Below the pieces are notes generated by a model. The model searched no databases. It had not been told where the DNA came from and saw nothing but the letters and a program-made list of their open reading frames with translations. A stretch of 64,000 nt of DNA, taken from NCBI GenBank assembly GCA_020401865.1, contig JADCAS010000018.1, forward strand, positions 1 to 64,000, written 5' to 3'. Shown here piece by piece: positions 47,566 through 56,230 of this stretch. The position numbers and the translations under genes were made by a program. How positions within the stretch are numbered: the first letter of the stretch is position 1; the number at the start of each line of letters is the position of its first letter. The stretch comes from Phenylobacterium sp. (GTDB lineage Bacteria > Pseudomonadota > Alphaproteobacteria > Caulobacterales > Caulobacteraceae).

Positions 47566-48108
47566 TCAGGCCCGCCGGATCTCGAACCGGACCGAGCCGA
47601 GCGGCAGCCCGTTCCAGGACACGACCGCCTCGTTCACGATCACGTCGGGGCCTGTCCGATAGATCAGATCGCGAAAGCCCAGGCGGGTCACGCTGCCGCG
47701 CGAACTTACATCGGCCAGATACTCCAGCCGGATCAGCCCGTTGTCTTCCGTCACGGCGGCCACGCCGACCGTATCTTCCCGCCTGCCCGTCCAGCGACCC
47801 GGCCCGGCCCGGTCAAACACCCAGGTCAGCCGGTTCGTCTCGCCATCCTCGTAGAAGAAGTCCTCCACCACGGTCAGGCGGTCGCCTTCCAGACGCCCGT
47901 CAAGGTCGGCGCGGAAGCGGCGATTGACCCGCGCAATGGGAAAGCTGAACACCCCCTCGCCCACCGTGCGCCCCAGGAAGGCCTCTTCCAGGGTCAGGGC
48001 GGCGGGCCGGGTCCGCGGCGCGGGCGGGCGGGTGGCGCATCCGGCGACCATCGCACCCGCGGTCAGGACCAGCGCACCGCGACGCGTCGTCCTCGATGTC
48101 TCGATCAT
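47566..48108 (-). CDS. DUF3833 family lipoprotein
   Basis: A 180-residue lipoprotein with lipobox VAGC, cysteine at C24. The mature part matches DUF3833: FLGRTVGEGVFSFP, LTVVEDFFYEDGE, and a final GSVRFEIRRA. In other proteobacteria DUF3833 genes sit with cyclopropane-fatty-acid-synthase-like and ChrR-regulated photooxidative-stress genes, none of which is here. The first 28 codons and the upstream region are duplicated 723 bases away. AGGAGA precedes the ATG. Confidence 0.85.
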   Translation of the reverse strand: MIETSRTTRRGALVLTAGAMVAGCATRPPAPRTRPAALTLEEAFLGRTVGEGVFSFPIARVNRRFRADLDGRLEGDRLTVVEDFFYEDGETNRLTWVFDRAGPGRWTGRREDTVGVAAVTEDNGLIRLEYLADVSSRGSVTRLGFRDLIYRTGPDVIVNEAVVSWNGLPLGSVRFEIRRA

Positions 48109-48200
48109 GGGCTTTCTCCTCGGGGGAAATTTAGACGAAACTCGCCTGAGAGAACAGGGGTAAGAAACGGTGGCGGGGGGTTCAGCCCCCGGGGGGCGAA
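48025..48200. repeat. Direct repeat copy A (promoter, RBS and signal sequence of the DUF3833 gene)
   Basis: 176 bases matching 48748-48923 at all but about 11 positions by hand alignment. On the minus strand it covers the region upstream of the DUF3833 gene, its ribosome-binding site and codons 1-28. It also holds a G/C-run hairpin around TTCA. Confidence 0.85.
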
Positions 48201-48207
48201 TGACGCC

Positions 48208-48831
48208 TTAAGGACCTGCCCGCAGGCCCGCCTCTGGGACAGGCTGCACTGCGCCATCAGACAAAGTCCGGATTGCCGTTCCCGCAGCACCCCTACGGTC
48301 TTCGCTCAGCTGAACCGCTTTGCTTCGGTCCGTCCTGAAGACGATGCCGTGAGGCGCCGCCGTCGTCCCATCCAGGCCACGGAAGTTACGGTGAGTTTCG
48401 CTGTTTACCGATAGCGCGTAGGTCACGTCAGGTTGAAGCGACAGGGGTAACTCGAACGTCCGCCCATCCGCCGAAAATCGTGGCGGGCCAGCCACAGGCG
48501 GCGGCGCCCCGCCTGGCGCGTTTGTTATCGAGTAGCTGTCCTGTCGCATGGGTCTGTCGAACTCGACCCGCAAAATCGTCGGCCCCGGCGGGACCAGAGA
48601 CCCGCTCGACGGCGAGGTGCTGACCACGCAGGCGGTCTTCGCTCCAGCGCAAGGACCCTGCGCCTCCGCAGATGAGGGCGCGCCGGACAGCGCTGCAACG
48701 AGGACAAGGCTGGCAAGGGCCCCGCCCATGGCGGTCGGCCGGGCGCCCGGGCGGGTGGCGCAGCCTGCGACCATCGCACCCGCGGTCAGGACCAGCGCAC
48801 CGCGACGCATCGCACTCGATGTCTCGGTCAT
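48208..48831 (-). CDS. Fusion lipoprotein: copied DUF3833 signal sequence joined to a secreted Ig-like protein
   Basis: A 207-residue product in two parts. Residues 1-28 copy the DUF3833 N-terminus (GALVLTAGAMVAGCATRP, lipobox C24). From M35 a second, normal signal peptide follows ([20 protein letters not shown], ending near AEA), then one Ig-like domain of the Big_5/SbsA type (VVSTSPSSGSLVPPG, VEFDRPM, THRNFRGLDG). The original start was probably ATG 48729, 19 bases inside the repeat edge. Translation could begin at either ATG, but the strong AGGAGA site belongs to the copied start. Function unknown. Confidence 0.75.
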   Translation of the reverse strand: MTETSSAMRRGALVLTAGAMVAGCATRPGARPTAMGGALASLVLVAALSGAPSSAEAQGPCAGAKTACVVSTSPSSGSLVPPGPTILRVEFDRPMRQDSYSITNAPGGAPPPVAGPPRFSADGRTFELPLSLQPDVTYALSVNSETHRNFRGLDGTTAAPHGIVFRTDRSKAVQLSEDRRGAAGTAIRTLSDGAVQPVPEAGLRAGP

Positions 48832-48923
48832 GGGCTTTCTCCTCGGGGGAAATTTAGACGAAACTCGCCTGAGGGAACAGGGGTAAGAAACGGTGGCGGC
48901 GGGTTCAGCCCCCGGCGGCCAAA
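48748..48923. repeat. Direct repeat copy B
   Basis: Second copy of the 176-bp unit; it supplies the upstream region, AGGAGA ribosome-binding site and first 28 codons of the fusion lipoprotein. Together with copy A it flanks 547 bases holding the Ig-like gene. Confidence 0.85.
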
Positions 48924-49031
48924 GCCCCGCCTCCGTGTTCCATGTGATTTTTCATGGGCCCGGGCAAGACCTTGCAAATCCAAGCCAGTAAAGATGCTGA
49001 CGCGGGATCCTCCCAATCCGAGATCAAACCC

Positions 49032-49487
49032 ATGGTCCATGTTTCCCACGAAAGCGTCGCTGAAACAGAAACCCGGCTGCTGCGGGTCATGAAGCAAGCT
49101 CGCCTGAAGGTCTATTCTGACGTCTATGGCTTCGAGGAGTTCCCGCTCGACGCCTTTGCGGCGCGCGCTCGGAGCGATGCGCTCGCGCTCGTGCGCGATG
49201 ATGCGGTCTGGAGCCAGCTGGCGCCCGCCGACGGCCCCGGCGAACGGTTCATGATCTTCCGGTTTCATTTTCCGGAAGGCATCGACAACAGCGGCTTTGT
49301 GGGCTGGCTGGCGAGCCGCCTGAAGCTCGAGTTCGGCACGGGTGTGTTCGTGACCTGCGGGCAGAACAGCGGCGACGGCGGCATCTTCGATTATTGGGGT
49401 GTTCCGGAAATGCTGGGCGACGTCGTCATCGCCTATGTCCGCAAACTGTGCGCCAACGACCCGGATCTCGCGCAGGGGCTGCCCTGA
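49032..49487 (+). CDS. Uncharacterised protein, DUF6196-like
   Basis: A 151-residue soluble protein opening MVHVSHESVAETETRLL with conserved-looking FEEFPLDAF and FRFHFPEG segments. It resembles the DUF6196 family from memory; that needs a profile search. No signal peptide or catalytic motif is evident. The start at 49032 is chosen to match the family-like opening; an in-frame ATG lies at 48954. It is the only rightward gene in its patch and its codons look slightly less GC-biased than those of neighbours. Confidence 0.6.
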   Translation: MVHVSHESVAETETRLLRVMKQARLKVYSDVYGFEEFPLDAFAARARSDALALVRDDAVWSQLAPADGPGERFMIFRFHFPEGIDNSGFVGWLASRLKLEFGTGVFVTCGQNSGDGGIFDYWGVPEMLGDVVIAYVRKLCANDPDLAQGLP

Positions 49488-49615
49488 CCTCCGTTTCTCA
49501 TCCAGCGATGACGGAAGACCTAGGTTGATCTGAGCCGTGATCGGCTGGTGTTGCAAGAGGTTGGCGCGCAGCCGGCATGCGCCGGAAAGCCACTCTTCGG
49601 GCGGCGCGTTAGCGT

Positions 49616-49632
49616 CGGCAGCTTCTCTGCCG
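49616..49632 (-). terminator. Hairpin downstream of the serine hydrolase gene
   Basis: CGGCAG and CTGCCG form a perfect 6-bp stem with a 5-nt loop, 21 bases beyond the serine hydrolase stop. No U-tract follows in the leftward transcript. The rest of the 165-bp gap shows nothing recognisable. Confidence 0.35.
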
Positions 49633-49652
49633 CCGTAAGCTGACCGCGTTGG

Positions 49653-50783
49653 TCAAGGTGCAGCGACACCTGCCGCCTTTCGCACGGCATTCACCAGCCT
49701 GCGATAGGCGTCCTGATTGTTGGTGACGCCGGCGACCGCAATCCCGGTGTCAGGCACATAATAGGCGACGCTGCCCCAGTAGCCGCTGTGCCAGTAGTAA
49801 TCGCGGGCGTTCGCCCGCCCGACGAAGACGCCAAGGCGATAGCCGTCAGCGCCCTTGTGCGGACCTTGCCGCAACATCTCTTGCAGGGTCCCGGGGCGCT
49901 CGAACAGGCGCCCCTCGAACAGCGCGGACGTCAGTATCGCGAGATCCTTGGCAGACATCACGAGGCCGCCTCCGCCATGCAGGTCGACACTGGCGTCAAT
50001 ATCCGTGACCTCCGCATCACCGATGAACTGGCGAGCGCGCCCCGGCGCACGGCGGGGCTTCTCCTCCAGTATCTCCCACCAGGTCGACCGCAACTTCAGG
50101 CGATCCAGTTGCAGTTGCGTGCGCACCGCCTTGCCCAGAGACTGGCCAGTGACCCGCTCGATGATGTCGCCAACAAGGATGTAGCCCGTGTCGGAATAGT
50201 GGAAGACCGTGCCGGGCGGATCCAGCGGCTTGCCCCACGTCACCGCCAGGCGAACCTGGTCCTCACGGGTCCAGCGCCTGGCCGGCTGCGAGAGCACCAA
50301 TGGCAGATAACGCTCGTCCTGGGCATGATCATTGATCCCGGCGCTGTGACTGAGCAGGTGCCGCACCGTAATCCGGGCGGTGTCATAGCCGCCGCTTCGC
50401 ATCAGCTCGTCCAGTCTTGGCGACATGAGCGGCCCGATCGCAGCGTCGAGATCGATGCGACCCTGTTCCCAGAGCCGCAAGACTGTCGCAGCCACGAACG
50501 TCTTCGTATTGCTGGCGACACGCACTGGCGTGTCCGGTCCAAGGGCCAAAGTGGCGGCCACGCCGTCCTTCCCGGCTGCCGACACGGCGAACGGCGAAGC
50601 CACCCCCTTGCCCGTCACGAACAGGGCCATGGGCCGCGGGTCGGACGCAACCTCTGCCTGCAAGGCGTCCCGACGCAGGGCTTGCGCAAACGCTGGCGCA
50701 ATAGGCTGCATCGACACGCACAGGGCGATTGGGATGGCCCAAAAAAGCCGACCGATCGAGGCGCTGAACATCTTTGCCGTCAA
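49653..50783 (-). CDS. Serine hydrolase, beta-lactamase-like family
   Basis: A 376-residue exported hydrolase. The signal peptide ends about residue 34 (APAFA). Nucleophile S91 and K94 lie in SNTK, the second motif is YSD in HYSDTGYILVG and the third HSG in WHSGYWGSV, the set found in D-alanyl-D-alanine carboxypeptidase/EstB-like proteins (Pfam Beta-lactamase). Start: TTG 50783 with AGG upstream, or ATG 50771. It seems part of an accessory patch inserted beside smpB. Confidence 0.86.
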   Translation of the reverse strand: MTAKMFSASIGRLFWAIPIALCVSMQPIAPAFAQALRRDALQAEVASDPRPMALFVTGKGVASPFAVSAAGKDGVAATLALGPDTPVRVASNTKTFVAATVLRLWEQGRIDLDAAIGPLMSPRLDELMRSGGYDTARITVRHLLSHSAGINDHAQDERYLPLVLSQPARRWTREDQVRLAVTWGKPLDPPGTVFHYSDTGYILVGDIIERVTGQSLGKAVRTQLQLDRLKLRSTWWEILEEKPRRAPGRARQFIGDAEVTDIDASVDLHGGGGLVMSAKDLAILTSALFEGRLFERPGTLQEMLRQGPHKGADGYRLGVFVGRANARDYYWHSGYWGSVAYYVPDTGIAVAGVTNNQDAYRRLVNAVRKAAGVAAP

Positions 50784-50844
50784 CTTAACCTAGACGTGGG
50801 AAACCTTGGCTCGCTCCAGCCGGGCGATGTCGTCGGGGGTCACC

Positions 50845-51297
50845 TCAGCCCTTATCCCGCAACAGGCGGGCCTTGTCCCTCTGCCAGTCGCGCTCGGCGG
50901 AGGTCTCGCGTTTGTCGTGCAGCTTCTTGCCCTTGGCCAGGGCCAGCTCCAGCTTGGCCAGGCCCTTGTCATTCCAGTAGAGCCGGGTCGGGATCAGGGT
51001 CCGGCCCTCGCGCTGGACGGCGCCGATCAGCCTGTCCAGCTGCTTGCGGTGCAACAGCAGCTTCCTGTGTCGCCGGGGCTCGTGATTGAAGCGGTTGGCC
51101 TGGGCGTAGGGCGGGATGTCGGCGTTGATCAGGTAGATGTCCCGGCCCTCCACCGCCGCATAGGATTCGGCGATGTTGGCCCGCCCGTTGCGCAGGGACT
51201 TCACCTCCGTGCCGGTCAGGGCAAGGCCCGCCTCGAAGGTCTCCTCCAGGAAGTAGTCAAAGCGCGCGCGGCGGTTCTCGGCGATCAGCTTGCCCAT
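50845..51297 (-). CDS. smpB: SsrA-binding protein SmpB
   Basis: A 150-residue tmRNA-binding protein needed for trans-translation. Features: the N-terminal [37 protein letters not shown] and the basic C-terminal tail that enters the mRNA channel ([18 protein letters not shown]). ATG 51297 lies 11 bases after the dapA stop, so the two are co-transcribed. The ssrA gene is not in the window. Confidence 0.96.
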   Translation of the reverse strand: MGKLIAENRRARFDYFLEETFEAGLALTGTEVKSLRNGRANIAESYAAVEGRDIYLINADIPPYAQANRFNHEPRRHRKLLLHRKQLDRLIGAVQREGRTLIPTRLYWNDKGLAKLELALAKGKKLHDKRETSAERDWQRDKARLLRDKG

Positions 51298-51308
51298 GGC
51301 GTGCGGCG

Positions 51309-52193
51309 TCAGGCGACGCCGACCTCGGCGAGGGCCGCGTCCACTTCGTGGCGCGAGGCCTCCGAGGCCGGGGTGATGGGCAGGCGCGCGGTCTCTTCGC
51401 ACAGACCCAGCCGGGACAGGGCGTACTTGGTGGGCGCCGGCGAGGCGTCGGAGAACAGGGCCCTGTGCAGGCGCAGCAGGCCGTCCTGCCACCGGCGCGC
51501 GGTTTCCCAGTCGCCCGACAGGGCGGCCTCATGGAAGGCGGAAACCTGGACCGGCGCCACGTTGGCGGACACGGAGATGGAGCCGTGACCGCCGTGGGCC
51601 ATGTAGCCCAGGGCCGTCGGATCATCCCCCGACAGCATGACCCAGTCGGACCCGCAGGTAATGCGCTGCTGTGTGGCCCGGACAAGGTCGCCCGTGGCGT
51701 CCTTGACCCCGACGATGTTCGGCAGCCGGCTCAGCCGGGCCAGGGTGGCGTCGGAAATGTCGACGCTGGTCCGGGCCGGGACATTGTAGACCAGCACAGG
51801 CAGCTGGACCGCCGCGTTGATGGCGGCGTAATGGGCGTAGAGCCCTTCCTGGCTGGGGCGGTTGTAATAGGGCGTGACCACCAGGGCGGCGTCGGCGCCG
51901 ATCTGCTTGGCGTGGCGGACCAGCTCGATGGCCTCGGCGGTGGAGTTGGACCCCGCCCCGGCGATCACGGGAACCCGGCCCGCCGCCGTCTGGACCGCCA
52001 GCTCCACCACCCGGCGGTGCTCGTCATGGCTCAGGGTCGCCGTCTCGCCGGTGGTGCCGACGGGGACGAGACCATGTACACCGCCCTCGATCTGGCGCTC
52101 GACCAGGCGGATGAAGGCGGCCTCATCGACCTCCCCGTCCCGGAACGGGGTCACGAGGGCCGGAAAGACGCCCCTGAACAAGGGATCGGACAT
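51309..52193 (-). CDS. dapA: 4-hydroxy-tetrahydrodipicolinate synthase
   Basis: A 294-residue TIM-barrel aldolase condensing pyruvate with aspartate semialdehyde in lysine and diaminopimelate synthesis. Schiff-base K164 is in [11 protein letters not shown] and Y136 in [16 protein letters not shown] at 44-50 is diagnostic. It is followed by smpB and diverges from the lytic transglycosylase gene. Confidence 0.96.
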   Translation of the reverse strand: MSDPLFRGVFPALVTPFRDGEVDEAAFIRLVERQIEGGVHGLVPVGTTGETATLSHDEHRRVVELAVQTAAGRVPVIAGAGSNSTAEAIELVRHAKQIGADAALVVTPYYNRPSQEGLYAHYAAINAAVQLPVLVYNVPARTSVDISDATLARLSRLPNIVGVKDATGDLVRATQQRITCGSDWVMLSGDDPTALGYMAHGGHGSISVSANVAPVQVSAFHEAALSGDWETARRWQDGLLRLHRALFSDASPAPTKYALSRLGLCEETARLPITPASEASRHEVDAALAEVGVA

Positions 52194-52323
52194 GGGATGC
52201 AGAAAACCGTTAGAACGCGGCCGCTGGTTGCGACCTGTGGGCAGGGTCCGACATTATGGCCGACAGCCCCCCCGCCGCAACCGATTGAGTCGGGGTCCCT
52301 GAATGCCTGCTGGCGGAGTGTTG

Positions 52324-54519
52324 ATGTTGAAGCGCCGGGCGCGTCGAATCCTGATCACCGGGATGGTCCTGGGCCTCGCCGGCGGCCCCCTCCCGGCGGC
52401 CGCCCAGAGTCCTGCGCCGGCGCCGCCGCCCGCTCCGGCCCAGACGCCGCCTCCGGCGCCTTCTCTCCCGGATCCCGCTGTGGCGACGGGAGCGGCGGTC
52501 CCGGCGCCGCCGCCTGCCGCGCCCCGGTCCGCCTACATCACCAATGCCGACGCCGACGCCCTGCAGGAGACCCTCGAGGACGCCCGGAGAGCCGACGTCC
52601 GGGGCGCCCGTCAGGCCCTGGACCGGATCCAGGACCCCACAGCCCGGAAACTGGGCCTCTGGGCCCTGATGGACACCAACGGCCCCAGTCTGAGCTTCGG
52701 TGAACTGGAGCGGTCCCTGCGCGACATGGCCGACTGGCCCCGCCCGGCCCGCCGACGCCTGGCGGCCGAACGGCTCATCGAGACGTCAGGCCTGTCGCCC
52801 CGCCAGGTCATCGCCTGGTTCGCCAAGGATCCGCCCTCCACCGCCGAGGGCGCCATGGCCCTGGCGTCAGCCCTGCGCGCCTCGGGTGATCCGAAGGCGG
52901 CGGCCGAACTCATCCGCCAGACCTGGCGGGGCAGGCCCTTCGAACTGGACGCGCAGCGGGCGATGATGGCCCGGTTTGGCGATGTCCTGACCCTGGACGA
53001 TCACATCCGCCGGGCGGACATGCTGCTCTTCGGGGCCCAGGGACCGGCCGCCCGGGACCTCATCGCCCTCCTGCCGCCGGACCAGCAGGCCCTGGCCCAG
53101 GCGCGGATCGCCTTCCGCCAGAGATCCCCCGCCGCCCTGGCCCTGGCCGACGCCCTGCCCGCTTCGGTGGCCGAGGTGCCCGGCCTCGCGGTCGAGAAGG
53201 CCGCCCACTATCGCCGGGTCGGGCTCGACCAGCTGGCGCGGGCGGAGCTCGTCCGTTTCCCGCGGGAGGTCTGGTCCGAGGAGATGGGCGCCCGGATCTG
53301 GGACGAACGCTACCAGCTGACCCTGTCGGCCCTGCGCAACCGGGATTCCCGGGCCGCCTACGAGGCGGCGGCCAACACCGGGCTACAGACCGGGCCCGAT
53401 GCGGTCGAGGCCGAATTCTACGCCGGCTGGATCGCGCTGACGCGGCTGCGCGACCCGATCCGCGCCGAGGCCCACTTCAAGCATATCGACCGGGTCGGAA
53501 CCTCGCCCATCACCCTGGCGCGGGGCCTCTACTGGCGGGGGCGGGCGGTGGAGGCGATCGCCGGCATTGATGCGGCCGACGTCTTCTACCGCGCGGCGGC
53601 GCGGCACCGGACCACCTTCTACGGGCAGCTGGCGGCGGAGCGGGCCGGCTTCGTGCGCCTGGACCTCGGTCGGGATCCCCAGATCGGACCGCAGGACCGC
53701 GCCCGTTTCGAGGCCAGGGAGACCACGCGGGCTGCACGCATCCTCTACGACATCGGCGCCCGGGACCTCTTCCGCGTCTTCGTCCTGGCCCTCGACGACA
53801 TCCTCGACACCGACGCCGATCAGGCCATGCTTGTCGATCTTGTCCGGGGCTATGGTGAGCAGGACATGTCCATGCGCGTGGTCCGCACCGCCGCCCAGAG
53901 GGGCTTCATCCTGCCGGACCGGGGCTATCCCGTCCGGACGCCGCCAGAGGTCGCCAATGCCCCTGAGGCGGCCCTGGTCCTGGCCATCACCCGGCAGGAG
54001 AGCGGCTTTGATCCCCTGGTGCGCTCCGGCGTCGGGGCCCGGGGCATGATGCAGCTGATGCCGGCGACGGCGGCGGCCACGGCCCGGCGAATGGGCGTCT
54101 CCTACGCCCCCTCCATGCTGGATGAGCCCGACTACAACATGCGCCTGGGATCGACCTATCTGAGCGAATTGATCTCCGCCTTCGCCGGCTCCTACGTGAT
54201 GGCTGTGGCGGGTTACAACGCCGGCCCGGGCCGATCGACACAGTGGGCGAGCTTCTGCGGCGATCCGCGCGCCGCCAGCGTCGACCCGGTCGACTATATC
54301 GAGTGCATTACCTTTTCCGAGACCCGCAACTACGTCATGCGGGTGCTGGAGGCGGTGGCGATCTACCGGGCGAAGCTCCGGGGAGGAACGACGCCGCTGA
54401 CCCTGACCGAAGACCTCCGTCGGGGCGTCTACACGCCGCCTGCCGCCACCCCGGCCCCCACCCCTGCCCCGCCCCCTGGCGCCACCCCTGCCCCCACCGC
54501 ACAGGAGACGGCGCCATGA
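52324..54519 (+). CDS. Soluble lytic murein transglycosylase (SLT domain)
   Basis: A 731-residue periplasmic enzyme cleaving peptidoglycan with formation of anhydromuramic ends. A signal peptide (ending near PAAAQ) and Pro/Ala linker precede a long superhelical region (about 80-530) as in Slt70, then the catalytic SLT domain with E559 in ITRQESGFDPL, GMMQLMPATA and AVAGYNAGPGR. The tail is Pro/Ala/Thr-rich. GGAG lies 5 bases before ATG 52324; an in-frame ATG is 7 codons upstream. It overlaps the next gene by four bases. Confidence 0.93.
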   Translation: MLKRRARRILITGMVLGLAGGPLPAAAQSPAPAPPPAPAQTPPPAPSLPDPAVATGAAVPAPPPAAPRSAYITNADADALQETLEDARRADVRGARQALDRIQDPTARKLGLWALMDTNGPSLSFGELERSLRDMADWPRPARRRLAAERLIETSGLSPRQVIAWFAKDPPSTAEGAMALASALRASGDPKAAAELIRQTWRGRPFELDAQRAMMARFGDVLTLDDHIRRADMLLFGAQGPAARDLIALLPPDQQALAQARIAFRQRSPAALALADALPASVAEVPGLAVEKAAHYRRVGLDQLARAELVRFPREVWSEEMGARIWDERYQLTLSALRNRDSRAAYEAAANTGLQTGPDAVEAEFYAGWIALTRLRDPIRAEAHFKHIDRVGTSPITLARGLYWRGRAVEAIAGIDAADVFYRAAARHRTTFYGQLAAERAGFVRLDLGRDPQIGPQDRARFEARETTRAARILYDIGARDLFRVFVLALDDILDTDADQAMLVDLVRGYGEQDMSMRVVRTAAQRGFILPDRGYPVRTPPEVANAPEAALVLAITRQESGFDPLVRSGVGARGMMQLMPATAAATARRMGVSYAPSMLDEPDYNMRLGSTYLSELISAFAGSYVMAVAGYNAGPGRSTQWASFCGDPRAASVDPVDYIECITFSETRNYVMRVLEAVAIYRAKLRGGTTPLTLTEDLRRGVYTPPAATPAPTPAPPPGATPAPTAQETAP

Positions 54520-55430
54520 CCGCCGCCAGGACCCTGAGCCCCCCCCGGATCGCCCCCCAGCCGACCGTCCTGAGGACCGTCGGCTGGTCGGACTACGACC
54601 TCGTGGACTCCGGTCACGGACGGAAGCTGGAGCGCTACGGGCAACGCACGGTGGTCCGTCCCGAGCCCCAGTGCCTCTGGTCGCCGGGTCTGCCCTCCGC
54701 CGCCTGGACCGCCGCCGACGCCGTCTTCGACCCCGCCGACGAGGAGGACAGCGGCCGCTGGCGCTTTCGGGAGGCGCCGATCGAGCCCTGGGTTTCCGGG
54801 TGGGGCGCGGTGCGCTTTCACGGCCGCTTCACACCCTTCCGCCACCTCGCCTTCTTCCCCGAGCAAGCGGCGAACTGGGCCTGGCTGGACCAGAAGGTCC
54901 GCAGCGCAGGACGTTCGCTCAACATCTTGAATCTCTTTGGCTATACCGGAGTGGCTAGCCTGGTCTGCGCCGCTGCGGGCGCACACGTCACCCATGTAGA
55001 CGCCTCCCGCAAGGCCATCGGCTGGGCCCGGGAGAACGCCGCCCTGTCGGGCCTCGCGGACCGCCCGATCCGCTGGATCTGCGAGGATGCCCGCAAGTAC
55101 GTCCAGCGTGAGATCCGCCGGGGCGTAAAGTATGACGCCATCATCCTGGACCCGCCCAAGTACGGCCGGGGTCCCGACGGGGAGGTCTGGCGCCTCTTCG
55201 ACGACCTGCCCGACCTTGCGGAGATGTGCGCGGCCCTGCTCAGCCCTGACCCGGCCTTCCTCCTCCTGAACGCCTATGCCGAACGGATTTCCGGCGCCGC
55301 CCTGGCGGGCCTGCTGGCCGACCGGCTGGAGGGGCGCGGCGGCGACATCACCTGGGGCGAGCTCGTCCTGGTGGAGAGCGCCCGCCAGCGGGAGATCGGC
55401 ATGAGCTTCTACGCCCGCTGGACGGCATGA
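54516..55430 (+). CDS. Class I SAM-dependent methyltransferase (COG1092/RlmI-like)
   Basis: A 304-residue methyltransferase. The SAM loop is LNLFGYTGVASLVCAAAGA, the acidic residue follows in VTHVDASRKAI, and the catalytic-type motif is LDPPKYGRG. It resembles the catalytic domain of the RlmI/RlmK rRNA cytosine methyltransferases without the PUA domain. Its start overlaps the transglycosylase stop and its stop overlaps the next RNA methyltransferase gene, making a tight three-gene unit. Confidence 0.87.
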   Translation: MTAARTLSPPRIAPQPTVLRTVGWSDYDLVDSGHGRKLERYGQRTVVRPEPQCLWSPGLPSAAWTAADAVFDPADEEDSGRWRFREAPIEPWVSGWGAVRFHGRFTPFRHLAFFPEQAANWAWLDQKVRSAGRSLNILNLFGYTGVASLVCAAAGAHVTHVDASRKAIGWARENAALSGLADRPIRWICEDARKYVQREIRRGVKYDAIILDPPKYGRGPDGEVWRLFDDLPDLAEMCAALLSPDPAFLLLNAYAERISGAALAGLLADRLEGRGGDITWGELVLVESARQREIGMSFYARWTA

Positions 55431-56224
55431 GCGCCCCGGCCCGCCAGGTCACCTCCCTGACCAATCCCCTGGTCAAGGCGGTCCGCGCCCTGCACCAGCG
55501 CAAGGCCCGGGACGAGACCGGCCAATTCGTCGCCGAGGGACTGAAATTCATCATTGAAGCCCTTGAATTTGATCGCTTTCCAGAGGTTCTCCTCTACGGT
55601 CCTGAGGCCGCGGGGCACCCCCTGCTCGAACGCGCACGCAAGGCAACCCTCGCGGCCGGAGGGCAGGTGATCGAGGTCACCCGGGACATCCTCGCCAAGG
55701 TCTCCCGGCGCGACAATCCGCAGGCGGTGATCGGCGTCTTCCGGCAGGTCTTCGCCCGGCTGGAGGACCTTGATCCCGCCGCCGCCACGGGCTGGGTGGC
55801 CCTGCACCGGGTGCGCGACCCCGGCAACCTCGGCACGGTGATCCGAACGGCGGACGCCGGCGGCTGCGGGGCGGTGATCCTCGTCGGCGAATGCTGCGAT
55901 CCTTATTCGGTGGAGGCCGTGCGGGCGACCATGGGCTCGATCTTCGCCCTGCCCATCGTCCGGGTCGACGAGTCCGAATTCGCCGCCTGGCGGGCCGGCT
56001 GGCCCGGCTCCGTGGTCGGGACGCTCCTGTCGGCCACCGTCTCCCACGCCGAGGCCGCCTACCGCCGGCCCACCCTCATCCTGCTGGGCAATGAGCAGCA
56101 GGGCCTGCCGCCCGACATGGCCGCCCTGTGCGACGTCAACGTCAAGATCCCCATGCGCGGCCGGGCCGACAGCCTCAACCTGTCGGTGGCGGCTGGCGTG
56201 ATGATCTATGCAGTCACCAACTGA
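55427..56224 (+). CDS. RNA 2'-O-methyltransferase, SpoU/TrmH family
   Basis: A 265-residue SPOUT methyltransferase with an N-terminal L30e-like substrate-binding domain (TSLTNPLVKAVRALHQRKAR) and a SpoU domain: RVRDPGNLGTVIRTADAGG, LLGNEQQGLP and ADSLNLSVAAGVMIY. It is a second family member in this window besides the rlmB-like gene and closer to TsnR/RlmB-like generic enzymes. Target RNA unknown. Starts within the ATGA overlap with the upstream methyltransferase gene. Confidence 0.9.
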   Translation: MSAPARQVTSLTNPLVKAVRALHQRKARDETGQFVAEGLKFIIEALEFDRFPEVLLYGPEAAGHPLLERARKATLAAGGQVIEVTRDILAKVSRRDNPQAVIGVFRQVFARLEDLDPAAATGWVALHRVRDPGNLGTVIRTADAGGCGAVILVGECCDPYSVEAVRATMGSIFALPIVRVDESEFAAWRAGWPGSVVGTLLSATVSHAEAAYRRPTLILLGNEQQGLPPDMAALCDVNVKIPMRGRADSLNLSVAAGVMIYAVTN

Positions 56225-56230
56225 TATTCA

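Noticed and set aside
46000..50800. Mobile element behind the accessory patch
   Set aside because: No transposase, integrase, terminal inverted repeats, target-site duplications or attachment site at a tRNA were found.
50790..50844. A short peptide gene after smpB starting at GTG 50835
   Set aside because: Only about 15 codons with no clear function or conservation evidence; kept as a possible remnant in the findings.
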